Shown one piece after another: positions 1-11,030 of a stretch of 64,000 nucleotides of DNA; position 1 is the first letter of the stretch, and every line of letters begins with the position of its first letter. This DNA comes from Epiperipatus broadwayi (Eukaryota; Onychophora; Udeonychophora; Euonychophora; Peripatidae): assembly GCA_028023455.1 (NCBI GenBank), contig JAQFVV010000056.1, forward strand, positions 1,672,001 through 1,736,000, written 5' to 3'. The notes beneath the pieces were generated by a model. The model saw nothing but the letters and a program-made list of their open reading frames with translations. It did not search any database and was not told the DNA's origin. The translations under genes and the position numbers were made by a program.

Positions 1-60
1 ATATACTTGTCTATATTATTTCCACATGTTATTTGGAAAATGTAAAATTTACTGTGAGCC

Positions 61-470
61 AAAGTGTATGGATTCCAAGGATATAATGAAAAGGAAATGG
101 TTATTGGGAATAATTATGGAAATAGTATCTGAACAAATAAAGTTAGAAAATGACAGAGTGTTTGGATGTCGTATAAAACATATTAAAGAATGGAGAATAT
201 AATCATTAGAAGTCAATGGTTATTCTGAACTTGGAGATGGTAAATCAGACTGATATTTCTGATGAAACTGAATTAAAAACTCATGTTGGCTCTCCTGTTT
301 AAGAATAAACTATTGAAGTAACAAATGAGGTGGAAGCAGAAATGATTATAGAGCCAGAGGAAGAAAATAGAATCTTAGCAAGGCCTGAGTGCAGAAGAGA
401 CCAACAAAGTTACAAAGCTATGTTCTCAATAAAACAAATTGATTATGTATAAAGCAAACCTATAAGAGTG
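61..470 (+). pseudogene. degenerate coding relic, retroelement-like
   Basis: Reading the plus strand in shifting frames gives protein-like segments rich in Glu and Lys: first a stretch ending in 'RIKHIKEWRI', then, after frame changes, a segment with 'EVEAEMIIEPEEENRI' followed by 'ARPECRRDQQSYKAMF'. An Arg-rich tail of this sort (RP-x-RR-x-x-x-x-Y) resembles the end of Gypsy-type pol or integrase proteins, but no catalytic motif is present and several stops interrupt it. I infer an old retroelement remnant. It could also be a decayed host exon. The family is not established. Confidence 0.3.
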
Positions 471-864
471 ATGAATAAAATTATGCATATTTCTGGAGTA
501 GAGGAAGGAATGCTATATCTGCATATATTTTATTTAAAGAGTAAATAAATGTGGCAAATCATTTATGGGATCTTATGCCACCCTAGGAAATATCCTTGAA
601 GATTTATTGCATGTCTTCATTTTTGAGAGAGGCTCTGGATATATTACAATCCAATAATCAATTTCTCACTAATTTTCATTTTCTTTTAGCATTAAATGAA
701 ATTCAATGGTAATCATTAGCAACCACTTGCAAACATATATAGTCATTCATGTTCCAAAAGAGAAAAAAAAAGATAGAAATTTTAAAAAAAGAAAAAAAAT
801 GCTATAGATGAATTTCGTGATTACTACAAACCAATCAATAAATCACAAATCCTCACATACCAGA

Positions 865-1063
865 TCATCACCATCATTATCAATCCTCTGCAGGATGAAG
901 GTCTCTCCAAGTTCAAACCATCTTCTCTGATCTTTAGCTTCTTTTCTCCACATCACCCCTGCACACTTTCTTATTTCATCCATCCATCTGGGTCTTTTAC
1001 AATCTCTTGGAATCCATTTTAAGATTTCAATTGTCCATCTATTATCATCTCTTCTAGCAATAT
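865..1063 (-). mobile_element. RTE retrotransposon 3'-end scrap
   Basis: About 200 bp match, on the minus strand, the last part of the RTE reverse transcriptase ORF and the 3' tail of the copy at 2.8 kb (same order and strand, ending in a TGATG-like tail). An internal deletion of about 15 bp has removed part of the conserved 'RPHVRWMDE' coding stretch. It is a 5'-truncated dead copy, the usual product of incomplete target-primed reverse transcription. Confidence 0.8.
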
Positions 1064-2486
1064 AGTAGATACTGGTCTATTATTCTATTTTTTTAATGTT
1101 TTGGGGTGCTTGTTGTTTTTTAATTTCCGTAGTAGTTTTTTTTTTTTTAAAAGACTTCAAGATATTTTGTCTAATTATAGCACTCTGTTATATTCTATCC
1201 TAATTACTATTTTTTTTATCTATAATTTACATTACTGACTTGAATCAGTGAAATAAGCATTCACTCTCTGTAAATTACTGCCAATGAAATTTGTTATATT
1301 ATTATACATTATAAAATGTTGACTATAGAATACCGAAATATTACATTAAATGAAGTTATGGAAATATTTTTTTCAGACCATTCAAAAATTGTTTAATCAT
1401 AGTATAAGACTGTTGTGATTACTTTCTTCCACACACTTCAAACTTATTTTAGAAAGATGCATTTATTGCTCATTCTGATTTTGTTTGATATTAGCAAGAA
1501 TGAATTATTATTACAAGACAGATAAAGATTGCCAGACTGAGATCAGATTTCATTATATGGCACTGAACAATAGTCTTAAATTTTAGTGCATTAATTTTTG
1601 TTTACTTAGAACATATATGAAAATATTTAAAATTAAAAATTTTATATATTGTTTTCAAAACAAAGTTCCCTGTGTTTAATGTAAAGGTAGAATGGTGGAC
1701 TTAACATATCACGTTCTTGGATTGAAGTTAAATCTGTCACTTAGTGCTTAAATGCCTCAAGATTCTCGGAGCTATCATTTAAAAATCACACTGATATTGA
1801 ACAATATTGAGTTAGTTTTTTATATTCATTGTTTTATTTGATTTCTTTTTGTAATACTGTGTATACTATTTTTATAATAAAATGTTTGCACTTTCTTTTA
1901 AATGTAAGAATGTTTATTTTAAATTAATTTTTCTTGTTATTTTTTTTCTTAGTTTCTTAACAAGTGCATAGAGAGTTTATCTAGACAATCAAACTTTCTT
2001 TGGTGTATTGTCTTTTATTTCATTACTAAAATTCAATATAGCTTATTTGTTTCAATTTTAAAATTTCCATCTACTTCTAGTAAGAAAATAAACAATAATC
2101 GCTCCAGTAATCAGTTGATACAAAAGGTTCGTTTTCAATGGAACATTTCAGAATAAACAAGAAACTATAGATCCCAATTCAGTTAGAAAAGTTTTTTTTA
2201 TTATTTTACTGAAACTACTAATTTTGTTGTTGTTATTGTTATAATCTCTTCTCATCACGATGTTAACTCTTTTCAATTTTTTTTAAATACTTTTTATTCA
2301 TTAATTCTTAAAGTAATTACAGAATTTAAAAGTTGTTTAAAAAATTGTGAACTCTTAAAAAAAAAAGAAACTAAGATAAATCACAGCTAGTTATAACATC
2401 ATTTTATTTAAATTTTTCTCTCTATTCTGGAAAGATTTTTTTCTGTCTTGAACAGAATTGTTAATAGCTGAAATGTAGATGTATAT
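1064..2486. other. AT-rich spacer, no gene seen
   Basis: Holds poly-T and poly-A runs and short random frames only. I see no repeat copy, RNA gene or coding signal. Confidence 0.5.
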
Positions 2487-2600
2487 ATATTTTTTCATAT
2501 GTCATAGCATCGGCAGGGAGGCGAACCCGCAATAACCGTCTGCAACTAAGTGCTTGCTTTCAAGACGGCTGCGCTGACCTCTTGGCTAACAACGCTTGAA
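2487..2600 (-). mobile_element. tRNA-derived SINE (class II tRNA head)
   Basis: On the minus strand this reads as a tRNA-like head. A box A-like 'TTAGCCAAGAGG' lies near the start and a good box B, 'GGGTTCGCCTCCC', lies about 65 nt downstream. That spacing fits a class II (Ser/Leu-type) tRNA with a long variable arm. The acceptor and anticodon arms do not pair properly, so it is not a working tRNA gene. The tail 'GATGCTATGACATATGAAA' runs into an AT tract and is shared, with few changes, by the plus-strand copy at 9.06 kb. That shows a dispersed SINE family rather than an isolated tRNA relic. Confidence 0.7.
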
Positions 2601-2654
2601 AAATGTAATTACTTATTATTAAATTTGTTTAGCATAGTCTGGAGTCAAATGACT

Positions 2655-2684
2655 ATATATATATATATGTGTGTGTGTGTGTTG
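2655..2684. repeat. (TA)n(TG)n microsatellite
   Basis: A short TA run passes directly into a TG run. Confidence 0.9.
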
Positions 2685-2819
2685 TAACGATAGATGAATT
2701 ACGTAAAGTAACTCCCTCATCAACCAACTATGTAGCGATTAATTCCTCAGTAGTTCGGGTTTGAACCCAAAAACTATGTTATACACAATATCTATAAGAT
2801 ATTCCATGTTCAACGAGAA

Positions 2820-5800
2820 TATATATATATCATCATCATCATCAACCATTATCAATCCACTAGCAGGATGAAGGTCTCTCCAAGTTTAATCCATCTTCTC
2901 CAATCTTTAGCTTCTCTTTTCCACAACACCCCTGCACATTTTCTTATTTCATCCATCCATCTCACATGTGGTCTCTTTCTGGGTCTTTTACAATCTCTTG
3001 GAATCCAGTTTAAAATTTCAATTGTCCATCTGTTATCATTTCTTCTAGCAATATGTCCAGCCCAACTCCATTTCAATCTTTTAATTTTTTCAATAAGGTC
3101 AGTAACACCTGTTTGTTGTCTTACCCATACATTGCGTTTTCGATCTCTTCTTGTTACTCCCAACATACATCTCTCCATACTCCTTTGAGTGGTCTGAAGT
3201 CTCTGTATTGCTCTTCTATTAAGTGTCCAAGTCTCAGATCCATAAGTAAGAACTGGTAAAACACATTTGTTAAAAACCATTCTTTTCAAACACATAGGCA
3301 TATTTCCTTTTAGTATCAAGTTATTTCTACCAAAAGCACTCCAACCAAGTTTAATTCTATGATTAATTTCCTCCATTATGTTTCCATCTCTATTAATAAT
3401 CTGACCTAGGTATTTGTAACTGTTAACTTCTTCTAATTCTTCATAATCAATCTTTATTTTCATATTTTGAACAAATCGATTAAACATTACTTTAGTCTTT
3501 TTAACATTTATCTTTAGTCCTACTTTTCTACTTTCATCTGCTAACTCCTGCAACATTTCCTGCAGCTCTGAAGCATTATTTGCAAAAACAACTACATCAT
3601 CTGCAAAATCTAAATGACTTAAATACTCTCCATTTACTTTCATTCCTTTAGTTTCCCATTTTAATCCACAAAATACTTCTTGCAGCACTGCTGTAAAAAG
3701 TTTTGGAGATATGGAGTCACCTTGCCTTACACCTTTCTCAATGTTGATTTTTCCTGTATCATTATGTAATTTAATTGTTGCTGTTGCATTTTTATAAATA
3801 TTCTTTAAAATATGACAATATCCTGGATCTATACCTTGATGATCCAATGCTTTAATCACTGAAGAAATGTGTATAGAATCGAATGCCTTTTCATAATCTA
3901 CAAATCCAAAACATAATGACAACTCCTATTCATTTGTCCTTTCTATGACTTCTCTCAATACCTGGATATGATCTATTATACTAAAACCACTTTTAAATCC
4001 AGCTTATTCTCTTGGTTGGTGGAAATCCAAAGTTCTCTGTAGAGGAGTTGTAATTATCTTGGTAAAAATTTTATATAAAACTGATAAAAGGCTGACAGGT
4101 CTGTAATTTCTAATATCTTCTTTATCACCTTTTTTAAATATTAATATTATTACTGCATTCTTCCAATCTTCCGGTACATCTTTATCATTTAGACATTTGG
4201 TATATAACTTTGCTAAAATTGTTTCTATTTCTTCACCTTCTTCTTTTAATATATCAATTATAATTCCATCATTTCCTGGAGCCTTTCCTTTCTTCATACA
4301 TTTAATTGCATGTCTCACTTCTTCATTTAAAATTCTGGGCAATTCAGAAGATGTAATAGATATAGGAGGTACTTGTTCTTTATTACTATATAATTCTTGA
4401 TAAAAATCTTCTACCAATTTCATGATGTCATCTCTCTTTTTAGTAATAATTCCATCTTTTTTTCTTATTGCAGATATAAATTTCCTACCAATACCAAAAT
4501 GTTGTTTAACATTCTTGAGACTTTTATTTTCTTCTACAGCTTTCCTTGCTATTTCACAGTTATACTTTCTTATATCATTTTCAACTTTTTTCCGTACCAT
4601 TTTACAAAATTCGAGATATTCAATTCTTTTTAATACATCATTTTTGTATATCTCCATATTCCTTCTTTTCTTCATAAATTCTCTAGTCTCAGTAGAAATT
4701 TTATTAGTCAATTGCTGCTTTTTTCTACCAGCTATCTTTGTTGCAGTTTTTAAAAGTGTATCAGTTATTTCCATATTAATTTCATTCAAATCTGAATCAT
4801 GTTCAAAATCTCCTAACACTTGAAACCTATTTGTAAGTTCTAATTTAAATTCATTAGAATGTTTCTGAAGATTAGGAACATCAACTGTAAATATTGTTTT
4901 TATCAATAATTTTTGTCTCTCTAGTTTTACATTAACACGTAACTTACACCTTACTAATCGATGATCACTTCCTGTGTTAAATTTATTAAGAACATTACAA
5001 TCTTGAAATATGTATTTCCTGTTAGTCAAAATATAATCCAATTCTGCTGTACCTTCATTTGGATGCTTCCATGTCCATTTCCTTTTAACATTTTTCTCAA
5101 AAAATGAATTCATAATATAAAGTTTTTTTTTTTCTGCAAACTCCACAAGTCTATGTCCTCTCTCATTTCTATTACCATAACCAAAATTACCTACAGCAAT
5201 TTCATCTTTCATTTGTCTACCAATTCTAGCATTAAAGTCTCCCATAACAATTTTAAAATGTTGTTTACTCTGATCAAAAGCCTTTTGTACATCCATATAA
5301 AAATCTTCTACTACTTCATCACTATGAGAACTTGTTGGGGCATAAACCTGAATTATCTGCATTTGGTATCTGCTATTAAGTTGTATAACTAATCTTGCAA
5401 CTCTGTCCGATACACCATCAATCTCCACAATATTGTTCTTCCACTTTTTATTTATAATGAATCCTACTCCACTTGTATTTCCAATATGTGTGCCTTTATA
5501 ATAGAGTATATGTCCACTTTTTAAATCAATTGTTTCTTCACCTTTTCTTCTAACTTCACAAAGTCCAATAATGTCCCATTTAATATAAGACAATTCTTCT
5601 TCTAATTCTTGCAATCTTCCTTCACTTGAAAGTGATCTGCAGTTATAAGTACCTAAATAAAAAGTCGTCATCAAATGGCAGCCTGGGTCCACAATCAGGG
5701 GATTCTTAGCACCCTCCGCCTTTGGCCACCAACCGCTGCCTTGGTTGGTGACTTTACAGCCTCCTGGGAATAAGGGCCATGCTTTATTTTTGTCTGTCAT

Positions 5801-6128
5801 AATTGTATATATGTATTGGAAAAATATTTATCATTTACACAAACATTCATTCTGCCTTATCAGGCACTGAGAAGAAAGACCATGGTGTTTCTCGATTTTA
5901 AACTCAGAGGTAAAAAGCCAATAAACTCACCACGCTGGCTAATGCGTGTTGGTGAGCACCCCATCCATGTTCATATACTATATGAATAATCACATAGTAA
6001 TAACAGCTGCAACGACAAGAACGTATGGAGTGAACATTAGGAATTTGCCCTGCTCGGTTCCTTTAAGGCCTTCAAGAGGAATCAAAGGGTCTCCTTTCAG
6101 TTAATAGCAAACTCCTTTCTGCAGCCAT
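2820..6128 (-). mobile_element. near-complete RTE non-LTR retrotransposon
   Basis: A roughly 3.3-kb minus-strand element. In element order it has a 5' UTR (about 6128-5801), one long ORF (5800-2852) and a very short 3' end finishing in a (TGA)n microsatellite, the usual RTE-clade tail. Both ends abut TA-rich tracts, so target duplications cannot be fixed by eye. Its ORF has the order expected for RTE: apurinic/apyrimidinic-type endonuclease, reverse transcriptase, short C-terminal region, with no RNase H. At least four partial relatives lie in this window, at 0.9, 6.8, 11.0-13.3 and 38.6-40.1 kb. Confidence 0.88.
2852..5800 (-). pseudogene. RTE endonuclease-reverse transcriptase, two nonsense codons
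   Basis: One frame of 983 codons, closed by TAA at 4004-4006 and TAG at 3926-3928; no frameshift separates the parts. The product would nick target DNA and copy the element's RNA at the nick. From the N-terminus, the endonuclease motifs are 'YNCRS' (about residue 53), 'CEVR' with Glu82, 'VYAPTS' (about 152), 'GDFNARIG' (about 187) and 'SDHRLVR' (278). The RT region has 'KKGKAPGNDG' and 'NYRPVSLLSVLYKI' before the first stop. After the second stop come 'FVDYEKAFDS' (motif A Asp), 'GVRQGDSISP' and 'HLDFADDVVVFA' (catalytic DD). The tail carries the 'RWMDE' region typical of RTE proteins annotated as craniofacial-development-like. All catalytic residues are present. The start at 5800 is the first Met; a later Met (residue 44) just before 'TTFYLGTYNCRS' could be the real start. 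The relative at 11-13 kb has a sense codon (Gln) at the TAA site and Tyr at the TAG site, so both stops look like point mutations. Confidence 0.9.
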
Positions 6129-6786
6129 ATATATATATATATAATCATAAATGTAATAATATCACACTACACATATCTGTGGATCTTATAAATCCTGATT
6201 TAAATCAATATAATTAAATTCAATAACAGAGACGATGATGATGATCGTTTTATGATCACAAACACTCTAAAGCATTTTATTTGTTTTTGGTTTCTATTTG
6301 AATAAACTCCCAGTGCCAAACCTCCTCAAAAGAGAACATTTATTTAGGATTATGTAAAATAACAATCATTATCAATTACAAATCATTATCGTAACACCCC
6401 AATATATCACTCATTGGTTTGCATGTTCTCAAAGTTTGGGATAATTTATAAGCCAGCATATGTTGTGTTGAAGTTATAATATTTAAACTTATATGGAAAA
6501 CAAAGAAATGGATTAATAAACAATATAACCATTTATTAATAAAATCAAAATGGATATAGTTTGATTGTAGCTATAATAATTCCAAATGTAAGTCTCAAAT
6601 CGAGAATATAATAATTAATATAATTTTAACAAATAGTTCACATATTGCATTCCCTTCTCATTTATTGCTTTCATGTATAGATACAAGATCAAGTGCACAA
6701 TACTTAATATATTTTCAACCAACAGTTCATATATTTACTTTCTTCTCATTTAGTAATTTCACATATTGATATAAATATTTGAAAAC
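6129..6786. other. AT-rich spacer between two RTE copies
   Basis: Simple AT-rich DNA with a short GATGAT run near 6235. No coding or RNA gene signal seen. Confidence 0.45.
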
Positions 6787-7577
6787 CTGCAAGAAGTATT
6801 TTGTGGATTAAAATGCGAATCTAAAGGAGTGAAAATAAATGGAGATTATTTAAGTCATTTAGATTTTGCAGATGATGTAGTTGTTTTTGCAAATATTGCT
6901 TTAGAGCTGCACGAAATGTTGCAGGAGTTATCAGATGAAAGTAGGACTAAAGATAAATGTTTAAAAGACTAAAGTAATGTTCAAGAAGTTAACAGCTACA
7001 AATATTTTAGTCAGATTATTAATACAGATGGAAACATAATGGATGAAATTATTCATAGAATTAAACTTGGTTGTAGTGCTTTTGGTAGAAATAACTTGAT
7101 ACTAAAAGGAAATATGCCTGTGTTTGAAAAGAATGGTTTTTTAATAAATGTGTTTTATCAGTTCTTACTTATAGATGTGAGACTTGGATACTTAATAGAA
7201 GAGCGATACAGAGACTTCAGACCACTCAAAAAAGTATGGAGAGGTGCATGTTAGGAGTAACAAGAAGAGATCGAAAATGCAATATATGGGTAAGAGAACA
7301 AACAAGTGTTATTGACCTCATTGAAAAAATTAAAAGACTGAAGTGGAGTTGGACTGGACATATTGCTAGAAGATATGATAATAGAGGGACAATTGAAATC
7401 TTAAACTGGATTCCAAGAGATTGTAAAAGACCCAGAAAGAGACCACATGTGAGATGGATGGATGAAATAAGAAAGTGTGCAGGGGTGCTGTGGAGAAGAG
7501 AAGCTAAAGATCAGAGAAGATAATTTGAACTTTTAGAGACCTTCATCCTGCAGTGGATTAATAATGGTTGATGATGC
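6787..7577 (+). mobile_element. 5'-truncated RTE copy with internal deletion
   Basis: The plus strand starts inside the RT domain ('CTGCAAGAAGTATTTTGTGG') and runs to the 3' end ('GGTTGATGATG'). The FADD catalytic box is still readable near 6860. About 45 bp are missing near 6945-6990 compared with the copy at 2.8 kb, and several frameshifts split what remains. Open pieces at 7039-7254 and 7236-7523 are the C-terminal part of the RT protein in two frames ('GVTRRDRKCNIWV', 'HVRWMDEIRKCAG'). It is dead, and typical of an incomplete RTE insertion that later decayed. Confidence 0.87.
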
Positions 7578-9061
7578 AATTTGTCCCAATTATAAAATAG
7601 CAGACTTAAACGTTAAGGGTTTCTTCATCTCTTTATCATTTTATAAATGTAAAAATAAATCTTTGACCAACTGAATGAACTGCTAATTTCATTCTTTCAT
7701 TTAGGTACTTTAATATCACGTGACACCTTTCCAAGCAACCAACCATACAAATTTTTTCCCCAATTTCTGACATATATGTATTGCAAAATTATCTGTATAA
7801 AAAGGGTTAGAGGTAATTTAGCAATAGGATACTGTAACCAAACAATCCCAATTGGTTCTCATTGGTAAGTTTGCCAACTTGTGCATCCATTTGATATGTT
7901 TAACTTTAATTAGGAAGTGGCCAAATATAACGAATGATGATTAAGTGTTATTGTATAATCACAGTATTTTATGCCTAATTACTCAACTTTTCTTCAGGCA
8001 TAGAAACTTACTTATTTAATAGAAGCAATGTGAACAGGATAAAATTCCCCGCAAGTAATGGTTGATTACTTTAATAGAAAGGCCATGATGACATAACAGT
8101 AAAAATATATGTTTTTTGATAGTAAGGTTTTTACTTATTTAAATTAAACACATTAATAGCTATTAATATTTAACATGTAAGTAATTAAAGCTTTAGTGAA
8201 ATGGATTTTTATGTCTACTACTTTCAAAATTAAAATGTACGGGATTTACATTATTTATCACTAGTAATGAAAGTGTTAATTAAAAATAATGTTTTTGTTT
8301 TTTCTGTTGACTTTTTTTTCTTTTAAACTTTTATCAGTTTCCAATAAACAAAAAATAATTACTTATGAAATACCACTATTTTCTAATTAAGATTGTAAGC
8401 TCTAATTAACTTCTGAGTAACTTCTAATTAGCTTCAACTTATCAGGTTTCTGGACGTTCTTTTCATGTTTTTATTTCTGTTTGTTTTTTGTTTGAAAATT
8501 TATGTTAAGTGAAAAGTTTTTGAAGGCGGTGAGGGTTAGTGAAGTACTGTTTTAGCTTATAAATATGTAGTTAGAACTTTTTTTTTTTGCTTTCATTCTC
8601 TTAATAAGTTGATTATTAAGCCAATAAATATATAATAATAGTAATGACAGACTAATGGATTTAACAATTATCCATAATGTTTTTTTTTTTTTTAACCCGT
8701 AGAATTGTTTTAAATTATCTTCTAAAATTATTAATACTACTTTAAATCTATCATTAACTCAATAAAATTTTTTAGTAAAAAAAAAAAAAAAAAGCGTATA
8801 TTGGTTATCAAATATTTAATGAAGATTGAAAGCCAGTATCATGATGCTATTGTTAAAAAACTGATTGTTAAGAATAGAAGGGGGAAAGATTTCAAGATCT
8901 GTGACGCAATAATTAAGAATCTTCATACTACGAAAAAATAGAGCATTTTTATAAGACTTTTTTACCTTTAATGTTTCTTGAAGAACTTTCCATCCCCCTA
9001 TTTTTTTTTCTCTGTAATATATTAATTTTGAATTAAGTCTGGTAATATACGCTTACATATA
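7578..9061. other. AT-rich spacer, no gene seen
   Basis: Contains poly-T near 8684 and a 16-base poly-A near 8778. No coding, repeat-family or RNA signal was recognised. Confidence 0.5.
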
Positions 9062-9182
9062 GACGTGTCAAGTGTTGGTGGTCGAGTGGTCAGCACAGCA
9101 GCCTTACAAGCAGTTGTCCTGGGTTTTCGGGTTTGCTTCCCAGCTGATGCTTTGACACATGAAATATATATATATATAGACG
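9062..9182 (+). mobile_element. tRNA-derived SINE, second copy
   Basis: It reads 'TCAAGTGTTGGTGGTCGAG' with box A-like 'TGGTCGAGTGG' and box B-like 'GGGTTTGCTTCCC' about 60 nt further on. Then comes the tail 'GATGCTTTGACACATGAAA' followed by (AT)n. Head, tail and AT ending match the minus-strand copy at 2.5 kb, with the divergence expected of independent insertions. The anticodon arm is not tRNA-like, so this is not a functional tRNA. Confidence 0.7.
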
Positions 9183-9769
9183 TACGCACTCGCATATATA
9201 TATATATATATAGCATTTCAAAAACTTTTTCAGTGTAAAATATTAGATAATCGTATTCGGAATATTTCAAATCACATATCTATTTGCTGTAAGATTTTCA
9301 GTGTATATTTAGATATTTAATTTTGAAGTCTTCACTTCCACTATGGTTATATATATATATATAATCATTAAAATCAGTCAACAGACAATCCCAATATATC
9401 CTCACACACTTATGTAAAAGATTAAACAGCCAAAATCTTTAATCAGCACACAGGAGGATAAAAATTATCACTAATGAAAGTTTAAAGTTCGTTTCTATCT
9501 AAGAATTAACTATATATTTATTTATTAACCAATTATTAAATTATTAGCTGGTTCTTGGGTCTACCTACTTGGGGGGGGGTATTTGTTATTATGAAAAATA
9601 TCTAAACATTATCTAATCTGGATTCAAACTACATCAGTATGGCATATAATTGCATTAACAACTAATGTTTAATTTCTCTTATTTACATATATATATACTT
9701 AGATTATTTGTGCATAAAAATAGGAACAAACCTTAAAATAGTATTAAAAACTATGCTGAAGTTCTCCTG

Positions 9770-9770
<1 letters not shown>
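9183..9770. other. AT-rich spacer with short TA runs
   Basis: Short TA tracts at about 9195 and 9350 and a G9 run near 9570. Nothing coding is seen. Confidence 0.5.

Positions 9771-9833
<63 letters not shown>
9771..9833. repeat. (TA)n microsatellite, about 60 bp
   Basis: An uninterrupted TA dinucleotide tract. Confidence 0.97.
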
Positions 9834-9835
<2 letters not shown>

Positions 9836-11030
9836 GAGATAATATCCATTAAATAGAGATAAACTTTAACTTGAATAATTGAACAAAAAAAAAGTGCTCA
9901 CCTTTGGTTTTTAACTGATTTTTCACATTAATAATAGCAAATGAGGTCTGAAAATGAGGTATACAGTTTATCACATTAAACTACTTAATGTTTCTGATTG
10001 GAATTCAATACATCCATATAATTGAGAAAATATTTTTACCCTAATCCCCATACCAAAAACTAGTATGAACAATTCCACTTAGCAGAATAGTTAATTACTA
10101 ACCCTTCTGATAAAGAATTGGCAACATATCTCTCAATAATATTTAAATAAAGCAATTAAAATGGCCATGAGAAATGTCTATCACATCTTTTAATTTTTTT
10201 TCCAATTAATATCTGAATGAAGGGGTTTAAAAAATGACAACACTATCCAAAATATATATTTATTGTGCACTGTTAAATGAAGATAATGCATGGAAAAGTT
10301 CACAAAATCTACAGCTACAAGGCTTCAATGTAGAGTAATAGCTTTACCAATGAGTTACTATGATATCAGTGCTCAAATCATGAGCATGCTATTGCTATAA
10401 TTATACAGTTGGAAGAATAATAGATTTGTTTTGGTGATTGCCAACTATTAAATAATTAGAAAAAAGTGCAACTATATATCAAACTTTCTGCTTTATCAAT
10501 TATTCCTTTATTACCTTCAGGATACTATGCTTCAGTGATATATCAGAACTGATGACTTTAAAATGGCAATTCAACCATATTTGCAACTCAAACATAATTA
10601 TTTTGTTTATAAAGCTTATGTCAGAAAGCTCTGATATGCCTAGATATGTAATGATCTTCAGTAGTTTCTTCTAATAAGTAGTGACTTTTGGTCACAGTCA
10701 TACAAAAATTACAATATTGAGTGAAAGTAGCATCATCCTACGATAATCAAAGTTAATCCCTCAATAGGGTTATGTAACATTTTATCACCAGAAGTGATGG
10801 GATAAAGTTCGATCCAGAAAGTTTTAACTCTAGAATTCATTACCTTCAACCACATTAACCCATACATTACAATATTACATATTGAAATTAAATTTTAAAT
10901 GATTAAATAGATTTAATTTTTCCTTTTGTAGACTTATGAAAGAAACACAAACCACTTATCAAATGATTCTTTACACTACCTCAGCATATCTGTTTTAATT
11001 TTTAGATGTTACATAATACTAATATGCACT
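9834..11030. other. AT-rich spacer, no gene seen
   Basis: No frame of note. A box B-like 'AGTTCGATCC' near 10807 has no convincing box A partner. Confidence 0.45.

Noticed and set aside
2487-2600. A functional tRNA-Ser gene
   Set aside because: The internal boxes are good, but acceptor and anticodon stems do not pair, and the head is followed by a tail shared with a second dispersed copy: a SINE.
2690-2820. A tRNA-like element because of 'GGTTTGAACCC' near 2757
   Set aside because: The box B-like motif has no box A at a workable distance on either strand.
10300-10830. A tRNA or SINE from 'AGTTCGATCC' near 10807 and box A-like text near 10350
   Set aside because: The two motifs are too far apart and in unsuitable orientation.
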